Notes: generated by a model not told the origin, from the letters alone. Positions 9,301 to 17,930 are shown, counted from the first letter of the stretch. The stretch is 64,000 bases of DNA from Verrucomicrobia bacterium UBA3841 (GCA_002392765.1 DGHT01000061.1:1-64000), one strand, 5' to 3'. Translations and numbers: made by a program.

Positions 9301-10197
9301 GTTGCTGCGAGCGAGTGGGGAACATTTACCGTCTATACCGCCGACGGTTTCTTTGTTGACACGCTCTTTGACGCGCCGGGATTGCCGGGGCGCGGACAGC
9401 CGTACACTTTCAGCGGCGAAGATTTCTCGGGACGCATCGCGGCGTTCTCGGGGCGCGGTGAAGTGTGGGCGTACAACGCAGGGCAGTCGTTCAAGGTGAA
9501 GGGGTTTGAGAAGTGCCGCGTCGCCGGCGAGTGGAGGACGAACGGCGTCGTGAGGCTGGAGCGTGTCGCGCCGCTTTTCGTGCCCGGCGCAAAGCCGAAG
9601 CCGATAGAGAAGGCGAAGATCGAGCGCGTCTGCGGCAAGGTGGTCTTCACCGCGCATGTCGTGGACGACACACCGCTCGTGAACGTCGCGCCAGACGCCT
9701 CCGCAGTGTTCAAGGGCGGCGATGCAGTCGGGTTCGAGATAGGCCCCGGAAGAACTTTTAGCCGCAAAGAACGCAAAGGACATAAAGAGACGTTTACCCG
9801 CATACTTGCGGCGCGGATTGGAGGTGTTGACCGCGTGATTGCGATGCAGCAGGGAGGGACGCGCTTGTCGCGTCCTCAGGAATATTCAACTCCGGCTGGC
9901 GGAACTGCTGCGTTCAGTTTCGTCGGCGACGCGCCTGGAGCGACAGTCGCTTTCTCGCAAACTGCCGATGGCTACGATGTTCGTATTGAAGTGCCGGAAA
10001 CGCTTTTCGAACTCGATTTCTCCAAACCCGTCTTTTGGGACGCAGAGGCGCTATTCTCCGGCGACGGCGGGCGCGGCGTGGGAACAATGAAGCGCGTCTA
10101 TCTCTACAACGAGGAAAAGTCGCAGACGTCGATGGTGGACGACACGCCGACGGAGGCGAGGCTGCATCCGGAAGGATATGAGGAAGTGAAATGGTGA
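6322..10197 (+). CDS. Large secreted protein: CBM9-like domain, Ig-like domain, NHL-type propeller, second CBM9-like domain
   Basis: 1291 residues from the ATG at 6322, which overlaps the preceding stop (ATGA) and follows AAAAGG; the frame is open further upstream but lacks a signal there. The signal peptide carries the shared start MRLRCGTILA. Domains: CBM9/DOMON-like at about 25-240 (VIDGDLSDW, GDLVQLRLCTDP); FlgD-type Ig-like at about 307-387 (VSVNVFDEKGAVVRELI, RWDGRDALG); NHL-like beta-propeller at about 407-1060 (repeated GTLYVSDLG, GALLVAEAS); and a second CBM9-like domain from about 1102. Three repeat elements are read through in frame: 7098-7173, 8074-8124 and 9762-9790. A glycan-binding or scaffolding role is inferred; no catalytic motif was recognised. 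The next gene encodes a shorter relative. Confidence 0.75.
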   Translation: MRLRCGTILAGCAVFSIAAFAGTSCKDGVAKAVAADSAPVIDGDLSDWNRSAPILVWNAEECAEAENATLYFMHDEANLYVAYEMTLMSGRSPKNENRPLDRIWVGDLVQLRLCTDPAIGWPLPNRKDARLKKNPRVTCVNLWRDTKEGKDYCHITPGAMFDCQTTTNPEGSAVKSVASPGRLVLEARIPWSALGVPDGHCPFPAGGKMPAVVDVKWYPGFDGHQTAAVFCKDPGAFAFMNIDTWGRLEILPPEAAESRGERVMGNVSPERSEPRKRSLEGWERSLKERYAEVAAKARGGAEQDMSGWAPIVFDLPKRAKVSVNVFDEKGAVVRELIGGEWRDAGRIEVRWDGRDALGFPCETERDYRWSAYAHDGLDVVYEGTVGTSGEPPYETPDGKGGWGADHGPPVACAADDTGRYFVWHMTEQGRGIVKTDFAGKVVWRTTPFVRGGWNEYTAACAADGALWLIHQPTNGKKRPALVKIDAATGRSELFPNGKPFVEIEAIGPECPVFDTGLAAREKYMFNCAGIAAIGDAVYVSDLNGNRIVALDAKTGVQKGEISCDAPRGLAAAPDGALWAVSGKGIVKLWNCGNMEMWKYENLSNPYAIAIGQDGTLYVSDLGDSQQVKVFSRDGKMLRAYGKRGGRGFLGKIDYDAFLMPFGLAVDKTGALLVAEASAPKVITVLDAATGAVRRRYFGDTAYSPSNIPDCDDPRLQYYSIEGPNSFARQRLGEVPDAAWDFTGAGLGEFGSVLSTMNMPEVMRCDNGRKYLVPDGRPMTICIVGDDDAMKPVAGVFPDPPAKKGSPVTALRLWMDRNGDGRRQESESSAVSNVAGRVLRWSSTIGAMRMEKSGDLFLNTHDNVVVGIPCRGFDGTGAPRWDAAAAYVAIPEIIAGKSALHHTWRSGLLGLRRDSAGNFYAAVDCNLDYASPELTKAMKLGMGHSSEYNGVFICKYAPDGSPVWRVGRKATGGLKPGEMLHHWVFAGMVGDDYAVAASEWGTFTVYTADGFFVDTLFDAPGLPGRGQPYTFSGEDFSGRIAAFSGRGEVWAYNAGQSFKVKGFEKCRVAGEWRTNGVVRLERVAPLFVPGAKPKPIEKAKIERVCGKVVFTAHVVDDTPLVNVAPDASAVFKGGDAVGFEIGPGRTFSRKERKGHKETFTRILAARIGGVDRVIAMQQGGTRLSRPQEYSTPAGGTAAFSFVGDAPGATVAFSQTADGYDVRIEVPETLFELDFSKPVFWDAEALFSGDGGRGVGTMKRVYLYNEEKSQTSMVDDTPTEARLHPEGYEEVKW
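7098..7173. repeat. In-frame copy of the interspersed repeat family
   Basis: gtatcccccgagcggagcga (7120-7139) followed by gcaagcggtcgctagag matches the copy at 62941-63020 and, reversed, the intergenic copies at 3045, 49860 and 56145. Here it is translated as part of the 1291-residue secreted protein (VSPERSEPRKRSLEG), between its first binding domain and its Ig-like domain. Confidence 0.7.
8074..8124. repeat. In-frame 8-nt tandem repeat (TTGTGGAA)
   Basis: Six degenerate units of ttgtggaa/atatggaa/atgtggaa are translated as KLWNCGNMEMWKYEN in the propeller of the 1291-residue protein. The same unit recurs at 11121-11150 in the next gene, at the equivalent place between propeller segments. 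Confidence 0.85.
9762..9790. repeat. In-frame 9-nt tandem repeat (CGCAAAGAA)
   Basis: Three units, cgcaaagaa cgcaaagga cataaagag, are translated as RKERKGHKE inside the C-terminal binding domain of the 1291-residue protein. Similar strings are, to my knowledge, scattered through genomes of several unrelated phyla. Confidence 0.8.
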
Positions 10198-13100
10198 AGA
10201 TTATGCGTCCACTTCCGGCTATAATAGTCCTTGTATTCTCTGCGGCTCTGCGGCTCTGCGCGAGTGAAATATCATACACTCTCCCCGATGCAGCGAACGT
10301 CACCGTCGTCATCGAGGACGCGCAGGGAAGGCGCGTGCGCAACCTTGTCGCCGATGCGCCGCGCGAGGCGGGGAGGAACGTCGAGACCTGGGACGGATAC
10401 GACGACGCGGGAGAGCCTTGCGCGGCGGGCGAATACCGCTGGCGCGGACTTACGCACGGAAAGATCGAGAGCCGCTATGCGGGGTCGTTCTACTCGCCGG
10501 GCAATCCGCCTTGGCGCACGAGCGAGCGAGCCCGAGTCTGGAACATCAGCGCCACCGGCGCCGGTGGATGGCTCTCAGACCACGAGCCGCCTCTCTGCGT
10601 CACCACTGGAGGAGGAGACGTATTCATCGGGGCGGCAAAGGCGGAGGCAGGGTGCGCGATGATTCGCGTCGACGCGGAAACGGGACGCAAGGTCTGGGGC
10701 ACGTCGATGATCGCGCTCATCGGAGCAAGCGCATTCGCCCGCGACGGCGACACGCTTTTTATTGCCGGAGAGGGCGGATGGTGCAAGGACAAGCTGCGGA
10801 TCGTCCGGTTCAACCTCAAGACAAACCGATTCGTCCTGAACACAGACACCATCGCGAAGCGGCGCAACCATGTAGGTCTCCAGAAGCAGCGGGAGAACGC
10901 TTTTGTAGAAGAAAATATGAGCGACTTCTCCGGCATACGCGGCATGGCGCTTACGCAAGACGAAATTGTACTCTCTCTTGCCGACAAGGGCGGGCGCATC
11001 GTCTGCTTCTCCCGCGAGATGGCTGAGTTCACACGCGAAATCGCGCTTCCTGGAGCAGGGCAGCTCGCCACTGCGCCCGACGGGGCGATATGGGCGGCGT
11101 GCGCCACTGGCGTGGCGAATGTGAAATTGTGGAATTGTGAAAATATGGAATTATGCAAAGCGGTCGCTGGCAACTCTGCGTCTCTGCGACTCTGCGTTAA
11201 AAATCCTCGCGGGCTTGCAATCGACGTCGAGGGCAACTTCTACGTCTCAGATGTCGCGGCAGGCCGCCAATGCGTTGAAGTTTTTTCGCCGACAGGCGAG
11301 CATCTTCGCACAATCGGCAATCCCGGCGGACGGCACGAGGGCAAGTTCGACCCGAAGGCGATGTCCAATCCCGTCTCGCTCTGCATCGACGCGAAGGGGC
11401 TTTTGTGGGTTGCCGAAAACGAGATTCGCCCGAAGCGCGTCTCGGTGTGGAATTCGACTACTGGCGAACTTGTCCGCGACTATGTGGGAACGCCCTACTA
11501 CGGCGGCGGCGGGTCGCTTGACGCGGAGGGGCGCTTCGCCTACTACGACGGAATGCGCTTCCGTCTCGCCACGGATCTTTCCGGCGCGACCTTGGACGCG
11601 ATCCTCTACCGTCCCGAACAGCATCCCGATGTGCCGCTGCGCGGCGCTCCGTCAACAGTTCGCAAGTGGCGCGGGCGCACGTTCCTTGTTTCGGACAGCG
11701 GCTACAAAAGCCGTCACTTCATCGGGGAAATCCTGGGCGACAGGCTTGTTCCGCTTGTTGCAGTCGATGCCGCGACTTCTGCCGGTTCGGCGGGGAATGC
11801 GGGGAAGAATAAGACCGTCGGGGCAGTCCTTTGGCAAGGCGGCGAGCGCACGGAGATAAAAGGGCTTAGCCCCTCGATGATGTGGGGTTCGCGCATCGGC
11901 CCGGGAATGGAGCTCGTCATGCGCATTCCGGCGGCGGACAGCGACTGGAAAACGGACGCGCTCGCGATTTTGCGTCCAGACGGGAATCTGCACTACGACA
12001 TTTCCAGGATGCAGCGCATCGATATGCCGGACGCGTTGCGCGGCATGGTATTCTCCTGCACAATTACGCCTGACGGAAAGGCTATCGTTGTGAACGCCGG
12101 GCGCAGCAAGGATTGCGGAGAAAGCGTCATCGCGGCGGTGTCGCTCGGGGAAGGCCGCATTCTCTGGACGTACCCGAATCCATATCCCTCCAACGGACAC
12201 AACTCTCCCCTCCCTTCGGCCGGCGAGCTTCGGCACACATGCGGATTCGAGGGTTGGGCAGGAGATGTCTTCCAGCTGAACGGCAACAAGGGGACGCGCT
12301 ATCTCTTCACGTCCGACGGACTGTTTGTCGCGGAGCTCTTTGGCGACCAGCGGATCACGCCGTCGCAATATTCTCTGTGCGAAGTGAGGCGCGGCGATGT
12401 CATATCCGGCTACAGTCTGAACGACGAGTGCTTTCGAGGGTGGCTAGGCGAATCCGCGGGAGGGAGGCCGTTCCAGATTGTCGGCAAGAGTTCTCTTTCA
12501 ATCTGCGCCGTTGCGGGACTTGGCGGTGTTCGACGGCTTCCGGGCGGGAAGATTGCGCTTGCGAAGCCGCCGCCTGAAAAGACCTTCTTGCCGCCGTCGG
12601 AGCAGGGCCCAGCGGTCGTGATGGATTGCGGTGGATTCGGCTTTCAGCGCGGCTGGCAGGATGCGGTCGTCCGTTCCTTCCCGGAGGACAAGGTGGCGGA
12701 AGCGGCGTTTGGCATAAGTCGAAGTAGCGGCGGTCCAGGGCCGCTGCGCCTTTGGGTTCGTGTCAAGGATGCCTCTCCGTGGGTGAATGGCGGCGGCGAT
12801 CCGGAAATGATGTTCAAGAGCGGCGACTGCATCGACCTGAGGTGGGCGGCGGATCCGAAGGCCAGTCCAAAGCGGCGGACGCCGGTGGAGGGAGATGTCC
12901 GCCTTCTTTTCGCGCCGGACGGTAAGGGAGGTGTCGCTGCGATAAAGTATGTCTTTGTCGATCCGTCCGTCGCGCCGGATGCACGGCGTTCGTTCACGTC
13001 TCCGACGGGAACCGCATACGTGGATCGCATCGAGGCGGTGCCGGTAAGGGCGAAAGTTGAGAAAACGAAGGACGGCTACGAGTTTACAGCGGACATCCCC

Positions 13101-13298
13101 TGGAAATTCCTCGGAGAAAACGGCAAACCTGCACAGGGCGAGACGCGCAGCGTCGACGTGGGCGTTCTCTTCGGCGATGCCGGCGGCGCAACAACTGTCC
13201 GCCGCGCCTATCTTTTCGATCAGGAGTCGCAGGTCGTCAGCGACCTGCCGAGTGAAGTACGTGTAAATCCCTCAAGTTGGGGGGGCGTCAAGTTCTGA
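10191..13298 (+). CDS. Secreted protein: Ig-like domain, NHL-type propeller and CBM9-like domain
   Basis: 1035 residues. The start is ATG at 10191, inside the end of the preceding gene (7-base overlap); ATG at 10203 is possible. The signal peptide (AIIVLVFSAALRLCAS) includes an 8-nt tandem repeat at 10238-10261. Domains: FlgD-type Ig-like at about 25-105 (VTVVIEDAQGRRVRNLV, ETWDGYDDAG); beta-propeller with NHL-like strands at about 130-760 (GLAIDVEGNFYVSD, SLCIDAKGLLWVAE); and CBM9-like from about 810 (GDCIDLRWAADP, YEFTADIPWKFLG). The layout copies the preceding gene without its N-terminal domain, so the pair probably arose by duplication. A repeat is read through in frame at 11121-11199. 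A binding role on the cell surface or outside is inferred. Confidence 0.75.
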   Translation: MVKIMRPLPAIIVLVFSAALRLCASEISYTLPDAANVTVVIEDAQGRRVRNLVADAPREAGRNVETWDGYDDAGEPCAAGEYRWRGLTHGKIESRYAGSFYSPGNPPWRTSERARVWNISATGAGGWLSDHEPPLCVTTGGGDVFIGAAKAEAGCAMIRVDAETGRKVWGTSMIALIGASAFARDGDTLFIAGEGGWCKDKLRIVRFNLKTNRFVLNTDTIAKRRNHVGLQKQRENAFVEENMSDFSGIRGMALTQDEIVLSLADKGGRIVCFSREMAEFTREIALPGAGQLATAPDGAIWAACATGVANVKLWNCENMELCKAVAGNSASLRLCVKNPRGLAIDVEGNFYVSDVAAGRQCVEVFSPTGEHLRTIGNPGGRHEGKFDPKAMSNPVSLCIDAKGLLWVAENEIRPKRVSVWNSTTGELVRDYVGTPYYGGGGSLDAEGRFAYYDGMRFRLATDLSGATLDAILYRPEQHPDVPLRGAPSTVRKWRGRTFLVSDSGYKSRHFIGEILGDRLVPLVAVDAATSAGSAGNAGKNKTVGAVLWQGGERTEIKGLSPSMMWGSRIGPGMELVMRIPAADSDWKTDALAILRPDGNLHYDISRMQRIDMPDALRGMVFSCTITPDGKAIVVNAGRSKDCGESVIAAVSLGEGRILWTYPNPYPSNGHNSPLPSAGELRHTCGFEGWAGDVFQLNGNKGTRYLFTSDGLFVAELFGDQRITPSQYSLCEVRRGDVISGYSLNDECFRGWLGESAGGRPFQIVGKSSLSICAVAGLGGVRRLPGGKIALAKPPPEKTFLPPSEQGPAVVMDCGGFGFQRGWQDAVVRSFPEDKVAEAAFGISRSSGGPGPLRLWVRVKDASPWVNGGGDPEMMFKSGDCIDLRWAADPKASPKRRTPVEGDVRLLFAPDGKGGVAAIKYVFVDPSVAPDARRSFTSPTGTAYVDRIEAVPVRAKVEKTKDGYEFTADIPWKFLGENGKPAQGETRSVDVGVLFGDAGGATTVRRAYLFDQESQVVSDLPSEVRVNPSSWGGVKF
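10238..10261. repeat. In-frame 8-nt tandem repeat (CTCTGCGG) inside a signal peptide
   Basis: Three units of ctctgcgg/ctctgcgc encode the SAALRLCAS end of the signal peptide of the 1035-residue protein. A related array (ctctgcgt) lies at 11174-11199 in the same gene. Confidence 0.75.
11121..11199. repeat. Two different in-frame tandem repeats side by side
   Basis: 11121-11150 has the ttgtggaa-type octamers and 11174-11199 has ctctgcgt octamers. Together they are translated as a Cys- and Leu-containing insert of roughly 30 residues between propeller segments of the 1035-residue protein, just before NPRGLAIDVEGN. Confidence 0.8.
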
Positions 13299-13334
13299 CA
13301 AGCAAAGAGGTTTCTTGAGGTGAATGCAAAAAAG

Positions 13335-15518
13335 ATGAAGACACTGTGCGGAACAGTTCTTGCGGCGGCATTGCTGCCGTTTTGCGCGGTTGCGGCAATC
13401 GACGGATTCGATGCCGACGGTCTGCCGTATGCAAAGGAAGGATTTGGCGTTCGCCGCAACTTCTACCAGTCGGGACGGATTTCCGCGATGGTGTCCGACA
13501 TCGCCGGGATTTTCGAGTTGAACTATGTAGGTGCGCAGCCGTTCAAGAAGCAGACATTCTACCGGTCGGCCGCCGAGAACTGCCATTGGATGCACGGATT
13601 CGATCCGTATGTCCTTATCGACGACGTTCCGTACCGGCTGACGTTCGAGAACACCGTCCACTATCCGTTCGGCTACGCGAGTGAGTGCGTGATCGAGGAC
13701 GTGAAGCTGCGTCATGAGTTCGTCCTAGATGGGAATGCCGTGTTTCGCCGGTTAACAGTCATCGAAAATCCGCAGAAGAAGCCGGTACGCTGTAGAATCG
13801 TGCAGATGCAGGCCGGAATGGGGCAGGGGGCGAAGTGGAAGATAGAAGAGTGTAAAGTTGAAAGTGTAAAGTGTAAAGTTGGAAGTTGTGGGAGAAAACT
13901 TGTAGCCGGGGTGGGATTCGATGGCGGGGAGCGGGTGGCGATGGAGATGGGTTCCATGAATCCGGTTTCCTTTCCGTTGAACGACCGTCCACCGCAGCCG
14001 CTCGCCTACAGGAACGGCGACCACCGACCGAACTTCCGGTTCGACATGGAAGAGACCGAGCCCGGCGACAGACATCTGTTCTGGTGGGTGTTCGACAGGA
14101 AGGATGGCGAAGAACTTTCCGAGGCACGGGTCGATCGCGTGTTCGCGGAATTCCGCGAACGCCACGCCGCAGACGCCCGTTTCGAGACCGGCGATGCCAT
14201 GGTGGACGGCTGGCTCGGACATGTCGCGCCGATGAGCGCGGCATTTGAAGTAGATGGCATTGGTGCTTTCCGCGCCTCGCCGACATACTGGGTATGGGGA
14301 TGGGACGCGATGGTTCATGCGGGGACGCTTGCGTTCTGCGGGCGCGCGGCGGAGGTGAAGAGGATGCTGTCGTTCTTCCGCGACACCGCGAGCGAGGAGG
14401 CCGGCATTCTCCATGCCTACGGCACGTCGTTCAAGTTAGAAGGCAAGGGCGGCGACGAGCCGGGCCAGTCGTACACTATGCCGCCGACAGTGCAGCTCTT
14501 CTGGGTCGTTCTGCTCAACGACTACATAAACGCAACAGGCGACGAGGCGTTCAAGGCGGAGTGCATGGGCTTTGCGAGAAAGCTCGTCGAACGTGCGAAG
14601 GCGTCCGCCGACGCTTCCGATCTCCTTCCGCACAAGTATAGCTATTACCCCGACAACCCATATGCGGTAGACCAGCAAAAGGATGACATCGCGCTTATCA
14701 ACTGCGCTGTGTACTGGCAGGGGCTTTGCGCGTGGCGTGAACTTTCCGGCGAGGGCGCAGAGGATATCGTGTCCACCGGCAGGGCCGTTGCCGCCAGGCT
14801 CTGGAACGCGGAGAAAGGCTGGTGGGCCGACTCGTGGGACGTTGCGAACGGATGCCGTCGCGAGCATTATCCGCTTTACGGATTTTTCCACGTCTCGCCG
14901 TTCGGGCGCGACATATACAGCCATGCGAAGGGCTTCTCGGAAGAAACGACCGCAGACTATCTAAAGCGCGAGTTCTTTATGGGCGACAGGCTCGTCATGT
15001 TCGGATGGCGAACGAAGTCGTGGTGCGCGGACGGCAACCAGCTCGGGTCTTATTATCCCGTCACTGATCGCACGTACTGGAACGCCATGAACGCGGCGGG
15101 GCGCGTTGATGCGATAGCCGACTTCAAAAACATCGTCTCGCGCCACGCTCGCGTCCTGACATATCCGGAGGGGCAGACTGCGGACGCGGTAAATCTCGAT
15201 CCTTCCGACTATTCTGACGAGCTCGGCAACAAGCAGTTCTTCGCGGCGAAAGGGTGGCTTGCCGATGCGCTCGACCTCTGGCTTGGAATGCGAATCGCCA
15301 AAGAGGGCGTTTCGTTTCATCCGATGAACGACGGCAAGCCGTTCGCTGTGCGCGGGCTCTCGCTGCGCGGCAGGACGCTTGATGTGGAAATGTCCGGCGC
15401 GGGGACGGGGGCTTTGTATTCGCTGAACGGCAATGCGCTTGACAATTGTTTTATTCCGTGGAACAGCCTAAAACCCGGTTCTAACATCGTTAAAATCAAA
15501 ATGCGGGGGACGAAATGA
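13335..15518 (+). CDS. Secreted (alpha/alpha)6-barrel glycosidase-like protein
   Basis: 727 residues from the ATG at 13335 (a GTG at 13320 is in frame but would spoil the signal peptide). The start MKTLCGTVLAAAL uses the shared signal cassette. An N-terminal beta-sandwich (about 25-285) is followed by a helical barrel (about 290-680) with PTYWVWGWDAMVH, ILHAYGTSFKLEG and GWWADSWD, the style of GH63/GH37/amylo-alpha-1,6-glucosidase families; which family it belongs to is not certain. An in-frame 7-nt repeat array lies at 13849-13888. The last 60 residues (DVEMSG..YSLNGNALDNCFIPWN) recur almost unchanged at the end of the 153-residue protein at 19760. The stop overlaps the GH29 gene start by 4 bases. 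Confidence 0.65.
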   Translation: MKTLCGTVLAAALLPFCAVAAIDGFDADGLPYAKEGFGVRRNFYQSGRISAMVSDIAGIFELNYVGAQPFKKQTFYRSAAENCHWMHGFDPYVLIDDVPYRLTFENTVHYPFGYASECVIEDVKLRHEFVLDGNAVFRRLTVIENPQKKPVRCRIVQMQAGMGQGAKWKIEECKVESVKCKVGSCGRKLVAGVGFDGGERVAMEMGSMNPVSFPLNDRPPQPLAYRNGDHRPNFRFDMEETEPGDRHLFWWVFDRKDGEELSEARVDRVFAEFRERHAADARFETGDAMVDGWLGHVAPMSAAFEVDGIGAFRASPTYWVWGWDAMVHAGTLAFCGRAAEVKRMLSFFRDTASEEAGILHAYGTSFKLEGKGGDEPGQSYTMPPTVQLFWVVLLNDYINATGDEAFKAECMGFARKLVERAKASADASDLLPHKYSYYPDNPYAVDQQKDDIALINCAVYWQGLCAWRELSGEGAEDIVSTGRAVAARLWNAEKGWWADSWDVANGCRREHYPLYGFFHVSPFGRDIYSHAKGFSEETTADYLKREFFMGDRLVMFGWRTKSWCADGNQLGSYYPVTDRTYWNAMNAAGRVDAIADFKNIVSRHARVLTYPEGQTADAVNLDPSDYSDELGNKQFFAAKGWLADALDLWLGMRIAKEGVSFHPMNDGKPFAVRGLSLRGRTLDVEMSGAGTGALYSLNGNALDNCFIPWNSLKPGSNIVKIKMRGTK
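13849..13888. repeat. In-frame 7-nt tandem repeat (AGTGTAA)
   Basis: Units of agtgtaa with variants are translated as EECKVESVKCKVGSCG in the N-terminal sandwich of the glycosidase-like protein. It uses the same unit as the intergenic array at 2968-3009. Confidence 0.85.
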
Positions 15519-15560
15519 GAATCCTGTACGGAACATTTCTTGCGGCGGCGGTGGCCGTTA
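15378..15560 (+). repeat. Duplicated gene junction, copy 1
   Basis: From gatgtggaaatgtccggcg through the end of the glycosidase-like gene, the ATGA overlap and the first 15 or so codons of the GH29 gene, this block matches 20080-20262 with only scattered differences. The longest common run includes aacggcaatgcgcttgacaa. Confidence 0.85.
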
Positions 15561-17878
15561 CGTGCGCAATGCGCGCGGAGTCGGTCGCTGGCGGCATTTG
15601 CGTTGCGGATTGCGGACCGAAATGGAGGATGTTCGACCGGCGGGTCGGGATGTTCGTCCATTGGGGAGTATATTCGGTCGGCGGAGTTCATGAACAGGAG
15701 TGGATGCGCGCGGGGATGACGAAAGAGGAATACGAAAAATACCCCCTGCGCTTCACCGGGGAGAAGTTCGATCCAGACGCGTGGATAGACGCGGCGGAGT
15801 CTTTCGGGGCGGAATACATCGTGTTCACCGCGAAGCACCACGACGGCTTCTGCATGTGGGATACTGCCCTGACGGACTGGAAATCTACGAACACGCCGTT
15901 CGGACGCGACGCCGTGGGCGAGCTTGCGGCGGCATGCCGCCGCAGGGGGATGCACCTCGGGCTCTACTACTCGAATCCCGACTGGCACCACCCGAACGCC
16001 TACAATCCCTTGAGCACCCACCAGCTTTCCGCGCCGAACCCCGGCGACAGCCCCGACATCGCGAAATACCGCGAATACGTCAAGGCGCAAGTGACGGAGC
16101 TTCTGACGCGCTACGGCGACATCTGCTGCCTTTTCTGGGACATTCCGCCGCATGTCGAGGATGCATCCATGAACGAGCTTGTGCGCCGCCTACAGCCGGG
16201 CATAATGGTCAACAACCGGGGCTGGAGCGCCGACGGAGACTACTCCACGCCCGAGCGCGGGCACGGCGACCAGGGTTCATCGCCGGCGCGCTTCTGCGAA
16301 GTCTGCGACAGTCTCGACGCCGACAGCTGGGGCTACAACAGGAACGCGCGCTGGCACACGCCTGAATATCTTAGAACGGCGCGGGACAATGCGCTTTCCA
16401 AAGGCTGGAACTTCCTGCTCAACGTCGGGCCAAAGCCGGACGGGACGATACCCGACGAAGCACTTGCTATCCTGAAGAAGCTGGGCAAGCCCGCCGGATG
16501 CGTTTTAGAGCATACTGCCACCGATGTGGCCGATCATCCGGCCGCGACCGCCGCGCGCATCGCGGTCGTCGGTTTTGACGACCTTCCCGCCGCGAAGCCG
16601 ACGCCGTTCTCCATGTCCTCCAAGGCTACGGCCTGTCTCAAGGACTACGGTTCGCTGGCGTATGTCGCCGCAGCGGATTCGTGCGAGGCGGACAAGCGCA
16701 AGGCCGATCTCGTATGCGACGGGAGCGCGGGCGCGGCGGCGATAAACGCAGTCGTCGCGCAGATGGCCGCTGGGCGCGGCGGAAAGATCGTATTCTTTCC
16801 GGGAACGTATGTGATCGACGAGTGGACGGAGCGTCAGTGGCCGGAAAGGCGCGGCGGCGGAGTTCAGCGCTTCGGCATCGTAGTTCCGTTCTCGCAGTCG
16901 CAGATCGACTTCGAGGGGATCGGATTCACGCACAAGGACAAGAACACGTCGCTCGAAATGAACGGACGGGGAGTCGTGTTCAAGCCAAGCGACCGCCTGT
17001 GGGAGGCGATGGAGACCGGCGGACGCTACTCGCTCATAGGCTGTGCGCCATCGACGGAAGGGTTGGGACGTTGCTATTCGTGGGGGTTTTTCACGCTGAA
17101 GAACATTTCGTTCCGCCTTCCGGACAACGACAAGGCGATCACGGTCGTCGACGGAATCTGGACGAGCGAAATGGCCTGCGACGGCGTCCAGATCGCGACA
17201 GGCGCGCCGTTCAACGACGACAGCCGCGTAAACCCGCGCTGCATCGGAATCCGCACGTGCGCGGCCGGGAACAACAACCGCCGCTACACGATCGACCACT
17301 GCAAGCTGATGGGGCTCGGAACCGGTTTTCACGTCGCGGGTGAGCACCTGATAATGCGTCAGTGCATAGCGCAGCGATGCGCGTATGGATATGTTTTCGG
17401 CAATGTGCCTTTTCTCGAAAGCTGGAGCCAGCAGGTGAGCAACCACCCGTTGACGATGGTCAACTGCTCCTTCGAATACACATGGTACGGAATCACATTC
17501 GGCAAAAGCGGAAACGGCAATCCAAAATACGTCTGCACGTTCAATGCGATCGACCTTAACGCCGAGGAGAGCGAGGGGTACGATGCGTACAAGGCGTGGA
17601 AGGAGCGCAGGCTCGTCCAGGATATGAGCGACGGGTACTGGATGGGCGAGATAACCTATCATCTGACGTCCAAGGCGAAGGGACACATTCCGAGCCGCTT
17701 CAACCTCTGGGGGGCGGATCTTTCCGAGGGGCGGAACTTTCGCACCGTCAATCTCGCGGCGCGTCGTCGCGGGCCTACGTCCGGGCGTCCGACGTCGATG
17801 ACCGACCTGGGCTTCGGCTATTTCGACACCGACCTGAATCGGATGGTCTGGCGCACGGAATCCGGCTGGAGCGAATAG
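15515..17878 (+). CDS. Secreted GH29 alpha-L-fucosidase-like domain fused to a pectate-lyase-type beta-helix
   Basis: 787 residues; ATG overlaps the preceding stop. The signal peptide MRILYGTFLAAAVAV is the shared cassette. Residues about 30-325 are a GH29 TIM barrel: FVHWGVYSVGG, AKHHDGFCMWDT (His108, His109), and LFWDIPP with Asp209 in the place of the usual nucleophile. The family's C-terminal sandwich is missing. At about 331-355 comes LEHTATDVADHPAATAA, which resembles the first residues of the VOC domain of the protein at 25390. From about 390 a right-handed beta-helix follows (DGSAGAAAINAVVAQM, KIVFFPGTYVI, NNRRYTIDHCKLMG), the fold of pectate lyases and polygalacturonases. Removal of fucose and attack on a second linkage by one protein is inferred; activity of the helix part is unproven. 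Confidence 0.8.
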   Translation: MRILYGTFLAAAVAVTCAMRAESVAGGICVADCGPKWRMFDRRVGMFVHWGVYSVGGVHEQEWMRAGMTKEEYEKYPLRFTGEKFDPDAWIDAAESFGAEYIVFTAKHHDGFCMWDTALTDWKSTNTPFGRDAVGELAAACRRRGMHLGLYYSNPDWHHPNAYNPLSTHQLSAPNPGDSPDIAKYREYVKAQVTELLTRYGDICCLFWDIPPHVEDASMNELVRRLQPGIMVNNRGWSADGDYSTPERGHGDQGSSPARFCEVCDSLDADSWGYNRNARWHTPEYLRTARDNALSKGWNFLLNVGPKPDGTIPDEALAILKKLGKPAGCVLEHTATDVADHPAATAARIAVVGFDDLPAAKPTPFSMSSKATACLKDYGSLAYVAAADSCEADKRKADLVCDGSAGAAAINAVVAQMAAGRGGKIVFFPGTYVIDEWTERQWPERRGGGVQRFGIVVPFSQSQIDFEGIGFTHKDKNTSLEMNGRGVVFKPSDRLWEAMETGGRYSLIGCAPSTEGLGRCYSWGFFTLKNISFRLPDNDKAITVVDGIWTSEMACDGVQIATGAPFNDDSRVNPRCIGIRTCAAGNNNRRYTIDHCKLMGLGTGFHVAGEHLIMRQCIAQRCAYGYVFGNVPFLESWSQQVSNHPLTMVNCSFEYTWYGITFGKSGNGNPKYVCTFNAIDLNAEESEGYDAYKAWKERRLVQDMSDGYWMGEITYHLTSKAKGHIPSRFNLWGADLSEGRNFRTVNLAARRRGPTSGRPTSMTDLGFGYFDTDLNRMVWRTESGWSE

Positions 17879-17930
17879 CCGGCTTTGGGCAATCCTACGA
17901 ACACGCGAAAGAACGAATGGAGAAGGCGAA

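Noticed and set aside
9762..9790. Frameshift or misassembly in the 1291-residue gene because of the odd RKERKGHKE stretch
   Set aside because: The frame continues correctly on both sides with good domain signal; the insert is a multiple of three and similar inserts occur in other genes.
8074..13888. CRISPR-like array made of the short repeats
   Set aside because: Units are 7-9 nt, directly tandem, degenerate and without spacers; no cas gene is present.
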